DNA of 64,000 nt from Bacillus sp. UNC41MFS5 (GTDB lineage: Bacteria; Bacillota; Bacilli; Bacillales_B; DSM-18226): positions 124,001 to 188,000 of the forward strand of contig NZ_KK366017.1 in NCBI RefSeq assembly GCF_000686805.1, read 5' to 3'. The notes under the pieces were generated by a model that was not told the DNA's origin, did not search any database, and worked only from the letters and a program-made list of their open reading frames with translations. Below are positions 54,422-63,670 of the stretch, one piece after another (position 1 is the first letter of the stretch; each line of letters begins with the position of its first letter). The translations under genes and the position numbers were made by a program.

Positions 54422-54445
54422 TAACGATAATTTATAATATCGTTA
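54422..54445. promoter_or_regulatory. Inverted repeat before paaA
   Basis: TAACGATA and TATCGTTA are separated by 8 bases, 34 bases upstream of paaA. A PaaX-type repressor gene is linked, so this is a good operator candidate. Confidence 0.5.
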
Positions 54446-54478
54446 TAGAAGTGTTATACTAAAGGGAGGGAATAGACG

Positions 54479-55435
54479 ATGTCTAATCTCACAGAAACAT
54501 TTACTGAGGTGGAAAAGTTAGAACAATTTATGAAGCGCATCGAAGCGGGGGAGAAGATCGAAGTAGACGATTGGATGCCTGATGAATATAGGACAGCACT
54601 TATTAAATTAATTTCTATGCATGGAATGAGCGAAATAATGGGAGCGCTTCCGGAAAAAGAATGGGTACCGAAAGCACCTTCTCTTCGTCGGAAACTCGGT
54701 ATTATGGCAAAAGTTCAGGATGAAATGGGACACGGCCAATTATTGCTGCGTGTAGCAGAAGACCTGCTAAAGCCTTACGGAAAAACAAGAGGCGACTTAA
54801 TGGAAGACTTATTTCAAGGAAAACTTAAGTTTCACAACGTGTTTCATATGCCAGCGCCAACTTGGGGAGATGCAGGATTAATCGGCTGGCTTGTAGACGG
54901 AGCGGCGATTATCACTCAAACGGATATGCTAGGCGCTTCCTACGGCCCATATGCAAGAGCACTCCAGCGCATTTGTGCAGAAGAAGTGTTCCATGCTCAG
55001 CACGGAGAATCCATCATCATCGCTTTGGCGGAAGGAACAGAAGAGCAAAAAGCGCAGATCCAAGAGGCACTAAACCGTTGGTGGGAGGCTTTGCTCATAT
55101 TCTTTGGACCTGCCAGCAGCACTACGATGGGTAGCTCGAAACAAGACGTGACTATCAAATACAAGATTCGTACAAAAAACAATGAAGAACTACGTCAAGC
55201 CTTCTTTACGAAATATATTCCGCGAATCTTATCATTAGGATTAACGATTCCGGATCCAACGCTCCATTACGATGAGGAAAAGCAACAGTGGGTATATGCA
55301 CAGCCCGATTGGAATGAGTTAAAGAAAATCAGCAAAAACCAAGGTCCGCGATCTCAAGCTCGTCTGAACCTTCGCCGAACATCTTACGAAAGTAACGCTT
55401 GGGTACGAGAAGCATTAAGCGCAGCGATTAGCTGA
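54479..55435 (+). CDS. paaA: 1,2-phenylacetyl-CoA epoxidase, catalytic subunit A
   Basis: 318 residues with the ferritin-like di-iron pattern: Glu/His in QDEMGHGQ and CAEEVFHAQHGE. PaaA with PaaC forms the core that epoxidises phenylacetyl-CoA. AAGGGAGG precedes ATG 54479. Starts the paaABCD run. Confidence 0.95.
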   Translation: MSNLTETFTEVEKLEQFMKRIEAGEKIEVDDWMPDEYRTALIKLISMHGMSEIMGALPEKEWVPKAPSLRRKLGIMAKVQDEMGHGQLLLRVAEDLLKPYGKTRGDLMEDLFQGKLKFHNVFHMPAPTWGDAGLIGWLVDGAAIITQTDMLGASYGPYARALQRICAEEVFHAQHGESIIIALAEGTEEQKAQIQEALNRWWEALLIFFGPASSTTMGSSKQDVTIKYKIRTKNNEELRQAFFTKYIPRILSLGLTIPDPTLHYDEEKQQWVYAQPDWNELKKISKNQGPRSQARLNLRRTSYESNAWVREALSAAIS

Positions 55436-55460
55436 GAAGCAGAAGGGAGTAGACGGAAAA

Positions 55461-55814
55461 ATGGAAAATAATAATAAAACATTTTATCAAGAGTTTGAAG
55501 TGTTTAGTAAGCGTACACCTAGCTCTGCGTTCCAGCATCAATTCAGCTTGCTCGCTCCAAACGCAGAAATGGCTATGATTATGGCTCAAGAAAATTTCAT
55601 GCGCCGTGAACCGGTTGCTGACATTTGGGTGGTTAACAGATCAGACATTCGAGCATTAGCGCCTGAAGAAAAGCAAATATTAAATCGTTTAGATAATAAA
55701 GATTACCGTACAACAAAAGGATACGGATATTTAAAGAAAAAATGGCGTCATTACGAACAGAAAATGTTTGATGAAAAAGAGATTTTGTCGTGGGCAGGGG
55801 GAAAAGACAAATGA
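55461..55814 (+). CDS. paaB: 1,2-phenylacetyl-CoA epoxidase subunit B
   Basis: 117 residues, the small PaaB subunit that bridges epoxidase dimers; recognisable by FYQEFEVFSKRTPSSAFQH and NFMRREPVADIWVV. GAAGGGAG precedes the ATG. Its stop overlaps the start of paaC. Confidence 0.93.
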   Translation: MENNNKTFYQEFEVFSKRTPSSAFQHQFSLLAPNAEMAMIMAQENFMRREPVADIWVVNRSDIRALAPEEKQILNRLDNKDYRTTKGYGYLKKKWRHYEQKMFDEKEILSWAGGKDK

Positions 55815-56623
55815 GTGAAACAGCAAAAACATTAAGCCCAGAATTTAAAGAGGCATTGGTTGAATTATTATTTCAGCTGGCAGATGATGATTTCTTTTTT
55901 GCTTACCGCGGTTCTGAATGGCTTGGATTAGCTCCGCATATTGAAGAGGATGTGGCTTCTTCCTCCATCAGCCAGGACAGCATGGGGCACGCGGCAATGT
56001 TCTATACCCTGTTAGAAGAATTAGGATTAGGGAAAGCAGACGATTTAGCGCATGCCCGTCCTACGCATGAAAGAAAGAATAGTATTTTAGTAGAACGTGT
56101 AAACGGCCCGGGGCATTATATGGAAGATGCACAATATGATTGGGCTTATGCGGTAGTGAGAAACTGTTTCTACACACTAGCGAAAAAAGTGAAAATAGAC
56201 TCGTTGAAACAAAGCGCATACGGTCCGCTGGCAGAAGTAGCTGTGAAAGTAAATATGGAACTTTACTATCACTTGCTTCATTGGAAAACTTGGTTTGTCC
56301 AGCTTTTAAGTACAACGGAAGAAGCGAAAGAGCGAATGATGCAGGCGATGGACAAAGTTATGAGTGACTTTGATGATGTATTTTCATTAGGGCATCATGC
56401 AGAACAAATGAAGCAGTTTGGCTTGATTGAAGAAGAAAGCGTTTTAAAAGAAAAATGGACTGTTGCTTTGGCACCTATATTTGAATCGCTAGATTTAGAA
56501 ATTCCTAGAAAAGTAAATCCTCAAAGCCAAAATGGACGCAACGGAGAGCACACGAAAGAATTAGATGATGCACTTACCACACTAGGGGAAGTATACAACC
56601 TCGATCCTGTTGCGCCTTGGTAA
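55811..56623 (+). CDS. paaC: 1,2-phenylacetyl-CoA epoxidase, structural subunit C
   Basis: 270 residues of the PaaC ferritin-like fold with degenerate iron ligands (SQDSMGHAA). It stabilises PaaA. The ATG 55811 overlaps the paaB stop (ATGA); a GTG 21 bases earlier is in frame but inside paaB. AGGGGG lies upstream. Confidence 0.93.
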   Translation: MSETAKTLSPEFKEALVELLFQLADDDFFFAYRGSEWLGLAPHIEEDVASSSISQDSMGHAAMFYTLLEELGLGKADDLAHARPTHERKNSILVERVNGPGHYMEDAQYDWAYAVVRNCFYTLAKKVKIDSLKQSAYGPLAEVAVKVNMELYYHLLHWKTWFVQLLSTTEEAKERMMQAMDKVMSDFDDVFSLGHHAEQMKQFGLIEEESVLKEKWTVALAPIFESLDLEIPRKVNPQSQNGRNGEHTKELDDALTTLGEVYNLDPVAPW

Positions 56624-56647
56624 TCAATCAGAAAAGAGGTGTGAATA

Positions 56648-57148
56648 ATGATAGCACCCTTGCAGATAACACAGGAAGACGTGTTAAGCATATTGGAAAA
56701 TGTAAAAGATCCCGAGATTGATACAGTAAGTATTATCGATTTAGGGATGGTGGAAGAGGTTTCCATCCAAAATTGTGATATATCGATTAAAATTTTGCCG
56801 ACCTTTTTAGGCTGTCCGGCATTAGAGATTATTAAAAACAATATTGTTCGTGCGGTGAAGGGGCTTCCGACTGCTGAAGAAGTTTCGGTGGAGTTTATAC
56901 AATCCCCGCCATGGACATCAGACCGTATTTCAGAAAAAGGACAACAGGGGCTAAAGGCGTTCGGAATAGCCCCTCCTCCAAAACAGATGGAGGAAGACGG
57001 CTCCTGGCATGTAGACTGTCCGTACTGTGGTTCTACTTATGTAACATTGGAAAATATTTTTGGCCCGACTGCATGCAGAAGCATTTTGTATTGCAAAAGC
57101 TGCAAAAATCCATTTGAGGCAATGAAGCCGATTTCAAATTTAATGTAA
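56648..57148 (+). CDS. paaD: PaaD-like Fe-S assembly protein
   Basis: 166 residues: an N-terminal MIP18/DUF59 domain (ILENVKDPEIDTVSIIDLGM) and a C-terminal zinc-ribbon with CPYCGS and CKSCKNP. PaaD is thought to mature the Fe-S cluster of the PaaE reductase, which is notably missing here. AGAGGTG precedes the ATG. Confidence 0.9.
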   Translation: MIAPLQITQEDVLSILENVKDPEIDTVSIIDLGMVEEVSIQNCDISIKILPTFLGCPALEIIKNNIVRAVKGLPTAEEVSVEFIQSPPWTSDRISEKGQQGLKAFGIAPPPKQMEEDGSWHVDCPYCGSTYVTLENIFGPTACRSILYCKSCKNPFEAMKPISNLM

Positions 57149-57163
57149 AGCGAGGAAACAACC

Positions 57164-57466
57164 ATGGTAAAAATGATCGCATTATATAAACATCCTGAAA
57201 ATAAAGAAGCATTTGACGAGCATTACTTTAATGTTCACGGTCCAATTACAGAGAAGATTCCGGGCCTTCGTAAAATGGAAGTAACCAAAATCGTCGGATC
57301 TCCAATGGGTGGTGAGGGAGAGTACTACTTAATGTGTGAAATGTATTACGACGATCATGAAGCGCTTAAGCAAGGCATGCGTTCTGCAGAGGGCAAGGCT
57401 TCTGGAAAAGATTTAATGGGCTTTGCTGGAGAACTCGTAACATTAATGATTGGTGAAGAAGTGTAA
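57164..57466 (+). CDS. EthD family protein
   Basis: 100 residues of the ferredoxin-like EthD type: HYFNVHGPITEKIPGLRKM and a C-terminal GFAGELVTLMIGEE. Such proteins occur in Bacillaceae paa operons where PaaE would be expected; a role in the pathway is unproven. GCGAGGAAA precedes the ATG. The stop overlaps the next start (TAATG). Confidence 0.8.
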   Translation: MVKMIALYKHPENKEAFDEHYFNVHGPITEKIPGLRKMEVTKIVGSPMGGEGEYYLMCEMYYDDHEALKQGMRSAEGKASGKDLMGFAGELVTLMIGEEV

Positions 57467-58242
57467 TGAACAGTTTCCAATTTATCGAAACTTCTATTAT
57501 AGACGGGGTAGGATTAATTGAACTAAACCGCCCTAAGCAATACAATGCGTTAAACCGCAGAATGGTAAGAGAAATTGTCGAAGCAATGGAATCATTTGAT
57601 CAGCTGGATGAAGTGGTCACGATATTAATCACCGGAAAAGGACGTGCTTTTTCAGCCGGTGCTGATATTGATGAAATGGCAAATGATGATTCGATCCGTT
57701 TAGAGCTGTTAAATCAGTTTGCCGATTGGGATCGTCTCGCTCTTATCAAAAAACCGATAATAGGAGCGGTGAAAGGATTTGTGTTGGGCGGGGGTTTTGA
57801 GCTAGCGCTTTGCTGCGATATGTTAATTGCAGCAAGCGGCACTGAATTTTCATTCCCAGAAGTCAATATTGGTGTAATGCCAGGAGCCGGAGGCACACAA
57901 CGTTTAACGAAACTTGCTGGAAGAACAAAAGCGCTGGAATGGCTTTGGACCGGGGATAGAATTTCGGTAGAACAAGCGCTGGAGCACGGAATCGTCAATC
58001 GGATTGTTGCGGAAGAATTATTGATGGAAGAAGCGATGAAGTTTGCCGTTAAGCTAGCAAAACAACCTCCTTTATCATTGCGTCTTATTAAAGATTCGGT
58101 AAATAAAGCGGTGGACCATTCCTTATACGAAGGGATGCAGTATGAACGAAAGAATTTTTACTTATTATTCTCTTCACAAGATCAAAAAGAAGGAATGCAG
58201 GCTTTCATAGAAAGAAGAAAACCGCACTTCAAAGGAAGATAA
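57466..58242 (+). CDS. Enoyl-CoA hydratase/isomerase family protein (crotonase 1)
   Basis: 258 residues with the oxyanion motif AFSAGADIDEM and the Glu-bearing GVMPGAGGTQRL. Candidate for PaaF (dehydroadipyl-CoA hydratase) or for the ring-opening hydratase. It is coupled to the EthD gene by overlapping stop/start. Confidence 0.85.
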   Translation: MNSFQFIETSIIDGVGLIELNRPKQYNALNRRMVREIVEAMESFDQLDEVVTILITGKGRAFSAGADIDEMANDDSIRLELLNQFADWDRLALIKKPIIGAVKGFVLGGGFELALCCDMLIAASGTEFSFPEVNIGVMPGAGGTQRLTKLAGRTKALEWLWTGDRISVEQALEHGIVNRIVAEELLMEEAMKFAVKLAKQPPLSLRLIKDSVNKAVDHSLYEGMQYERKNFYLLFSSQDQKEGMQAFIERRKPHFKGR

Positions 58243-58257
58243 GGAGGCGGAAGGGAT

Positions 58258-59031
58258 ATGTTTGAAACGATTCGCTACAACGTACAAGATGGCGTAGCGT
58301 GGCTGCGAATGAATAGACCGGATAAGCTGAATGCTTTTATCGCTCAGATGAACCGTGAAATAAAAGAGGCGGTAAGAGAAGCCTCATTAGATGAAAAGGT
58401 GCGATGTATTGTCATAACTGGTGAGGGGCGTGCGTTTTGCTCCGGACAAGACTTAGCGGAAGTTAATGAGGAAATGGATCATGGCCAAGTTCTCAGAGAT
58501 CATTACGCCCCCATGGTGAAACAAATTGTGAAATGTGAGAAGCCTATTATTGCCGCCGTAAACGGTGTAGCAGCAGGGGCTGGATTCAGTTTAGCACTTG
58601 CTTGCGATTTTAGAATAGCTTCAGAAAAAGCAAGCTTTCTTAATGCCTTTGTCCATATCGGATTAATTCCAGATTCAGGTAATATTTATTTCCTATCTAA
58701 ATTAATCGGAAGCGCGAAAGCAGCAGAGCTGTCTATTTTGGGAGAAAAGGTTAGTGCTGAGAAGGCTTTTGACCTCGGGCTAGTGACAAAAGTGATTCCG
58801 ATGGATACATGGGAACAAGAAGTCGAGGAGTTTGCTGTGAAGCTTGCTCAAATGCCAACGAAAGCAATCGGCTTAATCAAACGTTATTTAACCTTGGCTA
58901 ACAACATTTCTTTTGACTCTTATTTAGAGAAAGAAGCTGAGGGTCAACGTATTGCAGGATTGACGCAAGATTCTCGTGAAGGCGTCAACGCATTTTTAGA
59001 AAAACGCAAACCTGTTTTTACAGGAAAATAA
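58258..59031 (+). CDS. paaG: 1,2-epoxyphenylacetyl-CoA isomerase-like crotonase
   Basis: 257 residues. FCSGQDLAEVNEEM and a loop lacking one crotonase Glu (GLIPDSGNIYFL) are typical of PaaG, which turns the epoxide into oxepin-CoA. AAGGAGGCGG precedes the ATG. Confidence 0.88.
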   Translation: MFETIRYNVQDGVAWLRMNRPDKLNAFIAQMNREIKEAVREASLDEKVRCIVITGEGRAFCSGQDLAEVNEEMDHGQVLRDHYAPMVKQIVKCEKPIIAAVNGVAAGAGFSLALACDFRIASEKASFLNAFVHIGLIPDSGNIYFLSKLIGSAKAAELSILGEKVSAEKAFDLGLVTKVIPMDTWEQEVEEFAVKLAQMPTKAIGLIKRYLTLANNISFDSYLEKEAEGQRIAGLTQDSREGVNAFLEKRKPVFTGK

Positions 59032-59046
59032 AAGGAGTGGGATAAT

Positions 59047-60564
59047 ATGTCAACAGTTCAAGAAATCAAAACAGAAAAACCTGCTATGAAACGTGAATTC
59101 TATCATATAATCATCAATGGCGAAAAAGTAGAAAGCAGCAACGGCGCTACGTTTAAAACATATAATCCTGCTACTGGCGAAGTCATTGCGGAGGTAGCGA
59201 AAGCGACAAAAGAAGATACAGAAAAAGCAATTCAAGCAGCTCGCAATGCATTTGATTTTGGCAAATGGAAAAAATCACCGGTTAATAAACGTTCTCGTGT
59301 ATTAAATAAAATCGCTTCGATCATGCGTTCAAGATTTAATGAATTAGTAGAGTTAGAGATTTTAGATACTGGCAAATCCCTGCATGCAGCACAAGGTCAA
59401 GTGATGCAGGCAATCGAAGACTTCGAATTTTATGCAGGTGCCATCGTAGGACATGGCGGTACGGTGAACCCTGTGCCTGGACAATTCCACAACTATACTG
59501 AAAAAGAACCTGTGGGAGTTTGTGCGCAAATCATTCCTTGGAATTACCCATTAATGATGGCTGCGTGGAAGATTGCTCCTGCCATCGCTGTCGGATGTTC
59601 GGTTGTTGTAAAACCGGCTAGTTTAACACCGCTTACAGCTATTATTCTTGGAGAAATTTGTTTTGAGGCTGGAGTACCTGAAGGTGTCGTAAACATCGTT
59701 CCTGGTTCAGGCGCAGAAGTTGGAAACTACTTAGTGGAGCATACAAAAGTAGATAAAGTAGCCTTCACTGGTTCTACACCAATCGGTAAAGATATCATGG
59801 CAAGAGCGTCTAAAACGTTAAAGCGTGTTACGTTAGAGCTAGGCGGTAAATCACCTAATATCGTATTTGCTGATGCTGATATCGATGCAGCGGTAGACGG
59901 TTCGTTATTCGGTATCTTCTATAATACAGGTCAGTCTTGTGAAGCGCGTTCCCGCTTATACGTACATGAAGATATTTATGATGAGTTTGTTAGTAAATTT
60001 GTAGAAAAGACAAAAAAATTAAAACTAGGAAATCCATTTGATAAAGAAACACACCTTGGTGCGATTATTGATCAAAGCCAATGGGATGTAGTGGACAGCT
60101 ATGTGAAGTCTGCAATTGAAGACGGAGCTGAAATTTTAGCCGGTGGTAAAGGGGCAAAAGTAGAAGGATTTGAAAATGGATTCTGGTACGAGCCAACTGT
60201 TATCGCCAATGTCAATCATGATATGAAAGTAGTTAAAGAAGAAATCTTTGGACCAGTTGTTGTCATCATGAAATTCAAAGATGAAAAAGAAGCAATCAAA
60301 TTATCTAATGATACTGAATTTGGATTAGGTTCAGCTGTTTGGACAAAAGACGGAGGCCGTGCTACTCGTGTAGCCAATCAAATTCAAGCTGGTATCGTAA
60401 TGGTGAACTGCCCGTTCTCAGCCATGCCTGGAACACCGTTTGGCGGTTATAAACAATCCGGTTTTGGCCGTGAGCTATGCATTGAGACGCTTGATCTGTA
60501 TACGGAAACAAAAAGCATCATTTCTTACTATGGCAGCCGTCCATTAAATCCATTTGGTGTGTAA
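59047..60564 (+). CDS. Aldehyde dehydrogenase of the phenylacetate operon
   Basis: 505 residues; IPWNYPLMMAAWKIAPAI, FTGSTPIGK, Glu264 (ELGGKSP) and Cys298 (GQSCEARS). It is not fused to a hydratase domain, unlike PaaZ. It may oxidise the ring-cleavage semialdehyde of the pathway, with a crotonase taking the hydrolase half. AAAGGAGTGG precedes the ATG. Confidence 0.85.
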   Translation: MSTVQEIKTEKPAMKREFYHIIINGEKVESSNGATFKTYNPATGEVIAEVAKATKEDTEKAIQAARNAFDFGKWKKSPVNKRSRVLNKIASIMRSRFNELVELEILDTGKSLHAAQGQVMQAIEDFEFYAGAIVGHGGTVNPVPGQFHNYTEKEPVGVCAQIIPWNYPLMMAAWKIAPAIAVGCSVVVKPASLTPLTAIILGEICFEAGVPEGVVNIVPGSGAEVGNYLVEHTKVDKVAFTGSTPIGKDIMARASKTLKRVTLELGGKSPNIVFADADIDAAVDGSLFGIFYNTGQSCEARSRLYVHEDIYDEFVSKFVEKTKKLKLGNPFDKETHLGAIIDQSQWDVVDSYVKSAIEDGAEILAGGKGAKVEGFENGFWYEPTVIANVNHDMKVVKEEIFGPVVVIMKFKDEKEAIKLSNDTEFGLGSAVWTKDGGRATRVANQIQAGIVMVNCPFSAMPGTPFGGYKQSGFGRELCIETLDLYTETKSIISYYGSRPLNPFGV

Positions 60565-60648
60565 TTCTATGATGAGTACGGATAGAGCTCCTAATGAGTT
60601 TTATTCGTACTTATTTGCATAAGTGTGTGTTGAAAAAGGAGGACAACC

Positions 60649-61524
60649 ATGATAAATAACATTGTTGTAGTAGGTTCAGGTGTAATGGGAAGAGGCATTG
60701 CGTATGTAGGAGCAGTCGGCGGATACTCGGTTACCTTAGTGGATGTGAATGAAGCGGCATTAGAAAATGCCAAAAAGGAATTGAACAGCATTTTTGAAAA
60801 AGGATTATCCCGCGGAAAAATATCTGCTGAAACAGTAGAATTGTCCAAGAAAAATCTTTACTACGCTACTAGTTTACAAGAAGCGGCCAGTGAAGCGGAT
60901 TTAGTGATTGAGGCTGTGCCTGAAAAAGCTGAAATCAAAAAAGCGGTATTTGAAACGATTGAAAAATATGCACCAGCTCATTGTTTCTTTGCGACGAACA
61001 CATCAACGATGAGTCCAACGGAAATTGCTTCATACGGAAACCGTACGGAAAAAACAATTGCGATGCACTTTTTTAATCCTGTTCATAAAATGCCGCTTGT
61101 TGAAATTATTCGCGGCTTGGAAACAAGTGATGAAACGGCACAAGTGATTAAAGAAGTTGCGGAAAAGATGGGAAAAGAGACGGTTGTGATTAATGAGTTC
61201 CCTGGATTTGTAACAAGCCGCATTAGCGCCTTGGTCGGTAATGAAGCTTTTTACATGCTTCAAGAAGGGCTGGGTACACCTGAGGAGATTGATAAAGCCA
61301 TTAAATTAGGATTGAATTACCCAATGGGTCCGTTTGAACTTGTAGACTTAGTAGGGTTAGATGCCCGTTTAAATAATTTAAAGTATTTGCACGAGAAGCT
61401 TGGTGAAAAATATCGTCCGGCTCCGTTATTAGAGCAATATGTTAAGGCAGGACGTTTAGGTCGAAAATCAGGCAAGGGAGTATATGATTATACTACCAAA
61501 GAAAAAGAGGCGGTTAAAAAATGA
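60649..61524 (+). CDS. paaH: 3-hydroxyacyl-CoA dehydrogenase
   Basis: 291 residues. Rossmann motif VVVGSGVMGRGIAYVGAVGG, the family's FFNPVHKMPLVEII and the C-terminal GPFELVDLVGLD. PaaH oxidises 3-hydroxyadipyl-CoA. AAAGGAGG precedes the ATG; it overlaps paaJ by ATGA. Confidence 0.92.
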   Translation: MINNIVVVGSGVMGRGIAYVGAVGGYSVTLVDVNEAALENAKKELNSIFEKGLSRGKISAETVELSKKNLYYATSLQEAASEADLVIEAVPEKAEIKKAVFETIEKYAPAHCFFATNTSTMSPTEIASYGNRTEKTIAMHFFNPVHKMPLVEIIRGLETSDETAQVIKEVAEKMGKETVVINEFPGFVTSRISALVGNEAFYMLQEGLGTPEEIDKAIKLGLNYPMGPFELVDLVGLDARLNNLKYLHEKLGEKYRPAPLLEQYVKAGRLGRKSGKGVYDYTTKEKEAVKK

Positions 61525-62726
61525 GAGAAGTTGTAATCGTAGATGCTGTTCGAACACCAATTGGCAGATATAACGGGGCTTTAAAAAGTGTACGTCCAGA
61601 TGATTTAGGTGCGGTTGTCATCAAGGCGCTTGTAGAACGCAATCCGGCTCTTCCGGCTGATGAAATTGAAGAAGTGATTTTTGGAAACGCAAACCAGGCA
61701 GGTGAAGACAATCGTAACGTAGCAAGAATGTCTGCTTTACTGGCGGGTCTCCCCGTTAGCGTTGCGGGTACAACAGTAAACCGTTTATGTGGCTCCGGAT
61801 TAGATGCTGTCATGTATGCAGCTAGAGCGATTGCGATTGGAGAAGGGGACATATACATTGCCGGCGGTACGGAAAGCATGACACGTGCGCCATTCGTTAT
61901 GGCAAAGCCTGATAAAGAATTCCCTCGCGGTGGTATGGAGCTTCAAGACACGACGATTGGCTGGCGCTTCACAAATAAAAAGTTAGAAGAAATGTACGGC
62001 GTAGACACAATGCCGAAAACAGCTGAAAATGTAGCTCAGCGCTTTAATGTTTCACGCAGTGATCAGGATCAGTTCGCTTTTGAGAGTCAGCAGCGAGCGA
62101 AAAAAGCGATGGAAGAAAATCGTTTTGCACAAGAGATTGTCCCAGTCGTATATAAAGATCGAAAAGGAAATGAAATTGTCGTCGATAAGGATGAGCATCC
62201 TCGTCCGGATACAACATTAGATAAACTCGGAAAATTAAAGCCTCTGTTTGAAGGAGGAACGGTTACGGCGGGTAATGCTTCAGGTGTCAATGACGGAGCT
62301 TCAGCGTTATTAATCATGAGTGCCGATAAGGCGAAGGAATTAGGATTGAAGCCTCTAGTGAAGTATGTAGTAGGAGCAACAGCAGGATTAGAGCCGGCTA
62401 TCATGGGATTAGGACCGATTTTTGCTACAAGAAAAGCGCTGCAACGTTCCAATTTAACGGTCGAAGATATCGGGTTAATTGAATTAAATGAGGCATTTGC
62501 TTCTCAAGCTTTAGAATGCATCCGTCAATTGGAGCTGGATACAAATAAAGTGAATGTAAACGGAGGCGCTATTGCGTATGGCCATCCGCTTGGGGCAAGC
62601 GGAGCCCGTATCTTAACAACCCTTATATACGAAATGAAGAAACGCGATGCAAAATTCGGCCTTGCGACGATGTGTGTAGGCGTTGGGCAAGGAATAGCGG
62701 CGATCGTTGAGAGTGTAACAGAATAA
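61521..62726 (+). CDS. paaJ: Acetyl-CoA acyltransferase (beta-ketoadipyl-CoA thiolase)
   Basis: 401 residues; nucleophile Cys in [29 protein letters not shown] and the second Cys in TMCVGVGQG. It gives acetyl-CoA and succinyl-CoA at the end of the pathway. A terminator-like hairpin follows. Confidence 0.93.
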   Translation: MREVVIVDAVRTPIGRYNGALKSVRPDDLGAVVIKALVERNPALPADEIEEVIFGNANQAGEDNRNVARMSALLAGLPVSVAGTTVNRLCGSGLDAVMYAARAIAIGEGDIYIAGGTESMTRAPFVMAKPDKEFPRGGMELQDTTIGWRFTNKKLEEMYGVDTMPKTAENVAQRFNVSRSDQDQFAFESQQRAKKAMEENRFAQEIVPVVYKDRKGNEIVVDKDEHPRPDTTLDKLGKLKPLFEGGTVTAGNASGVNDGASALLIMSADKAKELGLKPLVKYVVGATAGLEPAIMGLGPIFATRKALQRSNLTVEDIGLIELNEAFASQALECIRQLELDTNKVNVNGGAIAYGHPLGASGARILTTLIYEMKKRDAKFGLATMCVGVGQGIAAIVESVTE

Positions 62727-62734
62727 CGTGAGGG

Positions 62735-62769
62735 CCCTTATTTGACGAAATGCCAAGTAAGGGTTTTTT
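62735..62769 (+). terminator. Weak terminator/attenuator after paaJ
   Basis: CCCTTATTTG pairs with CAAGTAAGGG (one G-U pair) and is followed by TTTTTT. Confidence 0.65.
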
Positions 62770-62793
62770 AGCAAATAAAATGAGGTGTAGAAA

Positions 62794-63570
62794 ATGTCTA
62801 ATGTTTTGTATAAAATAGAAGATAGTATAGGGTATGTAACAATAAATCGTCCTGACGTGTTAAATTGTTTTGATTATGAGACATTAAAGCAGTTACAAGA
62901 AGTGGTAGATTCTATTGAGCTAGATCCAGAAGTGAGAGTAGTCATTTTCACTGGAGCAGGTGAGAAAGCCTTTAGTGCAGGTGCTGATTTAAAAGAGCGT
63001 AAAACTTTAACCGATGTGCAAGTAAGAAGAAACGTAAAAGCCATACGGGATGTATTCAACAGCATAGCATCTCTTCCACATCCAACCATTGCGGCGGTAA
63101 ACGGCTATGCGTTTGGCGGTGGGTTTGAATTAATGTTGGCCTGTGATTTTTCCATTGCAGTAGAGGAAGCGAAGCTGGGACTTACAGAGACCAGTTGGGC
63201 TATTATTCCCGGAGCTGGCGGTACGCAGCGTTTACCGCGGTTAATTGGCGAAGCAAAAGCTAAAGAGCTGATTTTTACAGCCCGAAAAATCTCTGCTTCA
63301 GATGCTTATGGATACGGAATACTAACGAGAGTTGTAAAGCGAGAAGAACTAATGAAGTCTTGTGAAGAGTTTGCAGCAGAAATGATGAAAAATGGTCCCA
63401 TTGCTTTAAAGCAAGCGAAATATGCGATTAATCAAGGGATGAATGCAGATTTGCAAACTGGAATGGCGATTGAGTCGAAAGCTTATGAAATAACGATTCC
63501 TTCTGAAGACCGATTAGAGGCTTTACGAGCTTTTAGCGAGCGTAGAACGCCTGATTTCACTGGAAAATAA
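62794..63570 (+). CDS. Enoyl-CoA hydratase/isomerase family protein (crotonase 3)
   Basis: 258 residues with AFSAGADLKERK and the Glu loop SWAIIPGAGGTQRLP, a full hydratase. It has its own ribosome site after the paaJ terminator. Together with crotonase 1 it must cover dehydroadipyl-CoA hydration and possibly oxepin-CoA ring hydrolysis. Confidence 0.85.
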   Translation: MSNVLYKIEDSIGYVTINRPDVLNCFDYETLKQLQEVVDSIELDPEVRVVIFTGAGEKAFSAGADLKERKTLTDVQVRRNVKAIRDVFNSIASLPHPTIAAVNGYAFGGGFELMLACDFSIAVEEAKLGLTETSWAIIPGAGGTQRLPRLIGEAKAKELIFTARKISASDAYGYGILTRVVKREELMKSCEEFAAEMMKNGPIALKQAKYAINQGMNADLQTGMAIESKAYEITIPSEDRLEALRAFSERRTPDFTGK

Positions 63571-63670
63571 TAGCTGCAATAATCAGCATAGAATAATAAT
63601 AGATTCTTTAGTGCTCCACTTCTTTAAAACAAAACATATACAGGCGGTGCAAACAGAAAGAGTGAGATAA

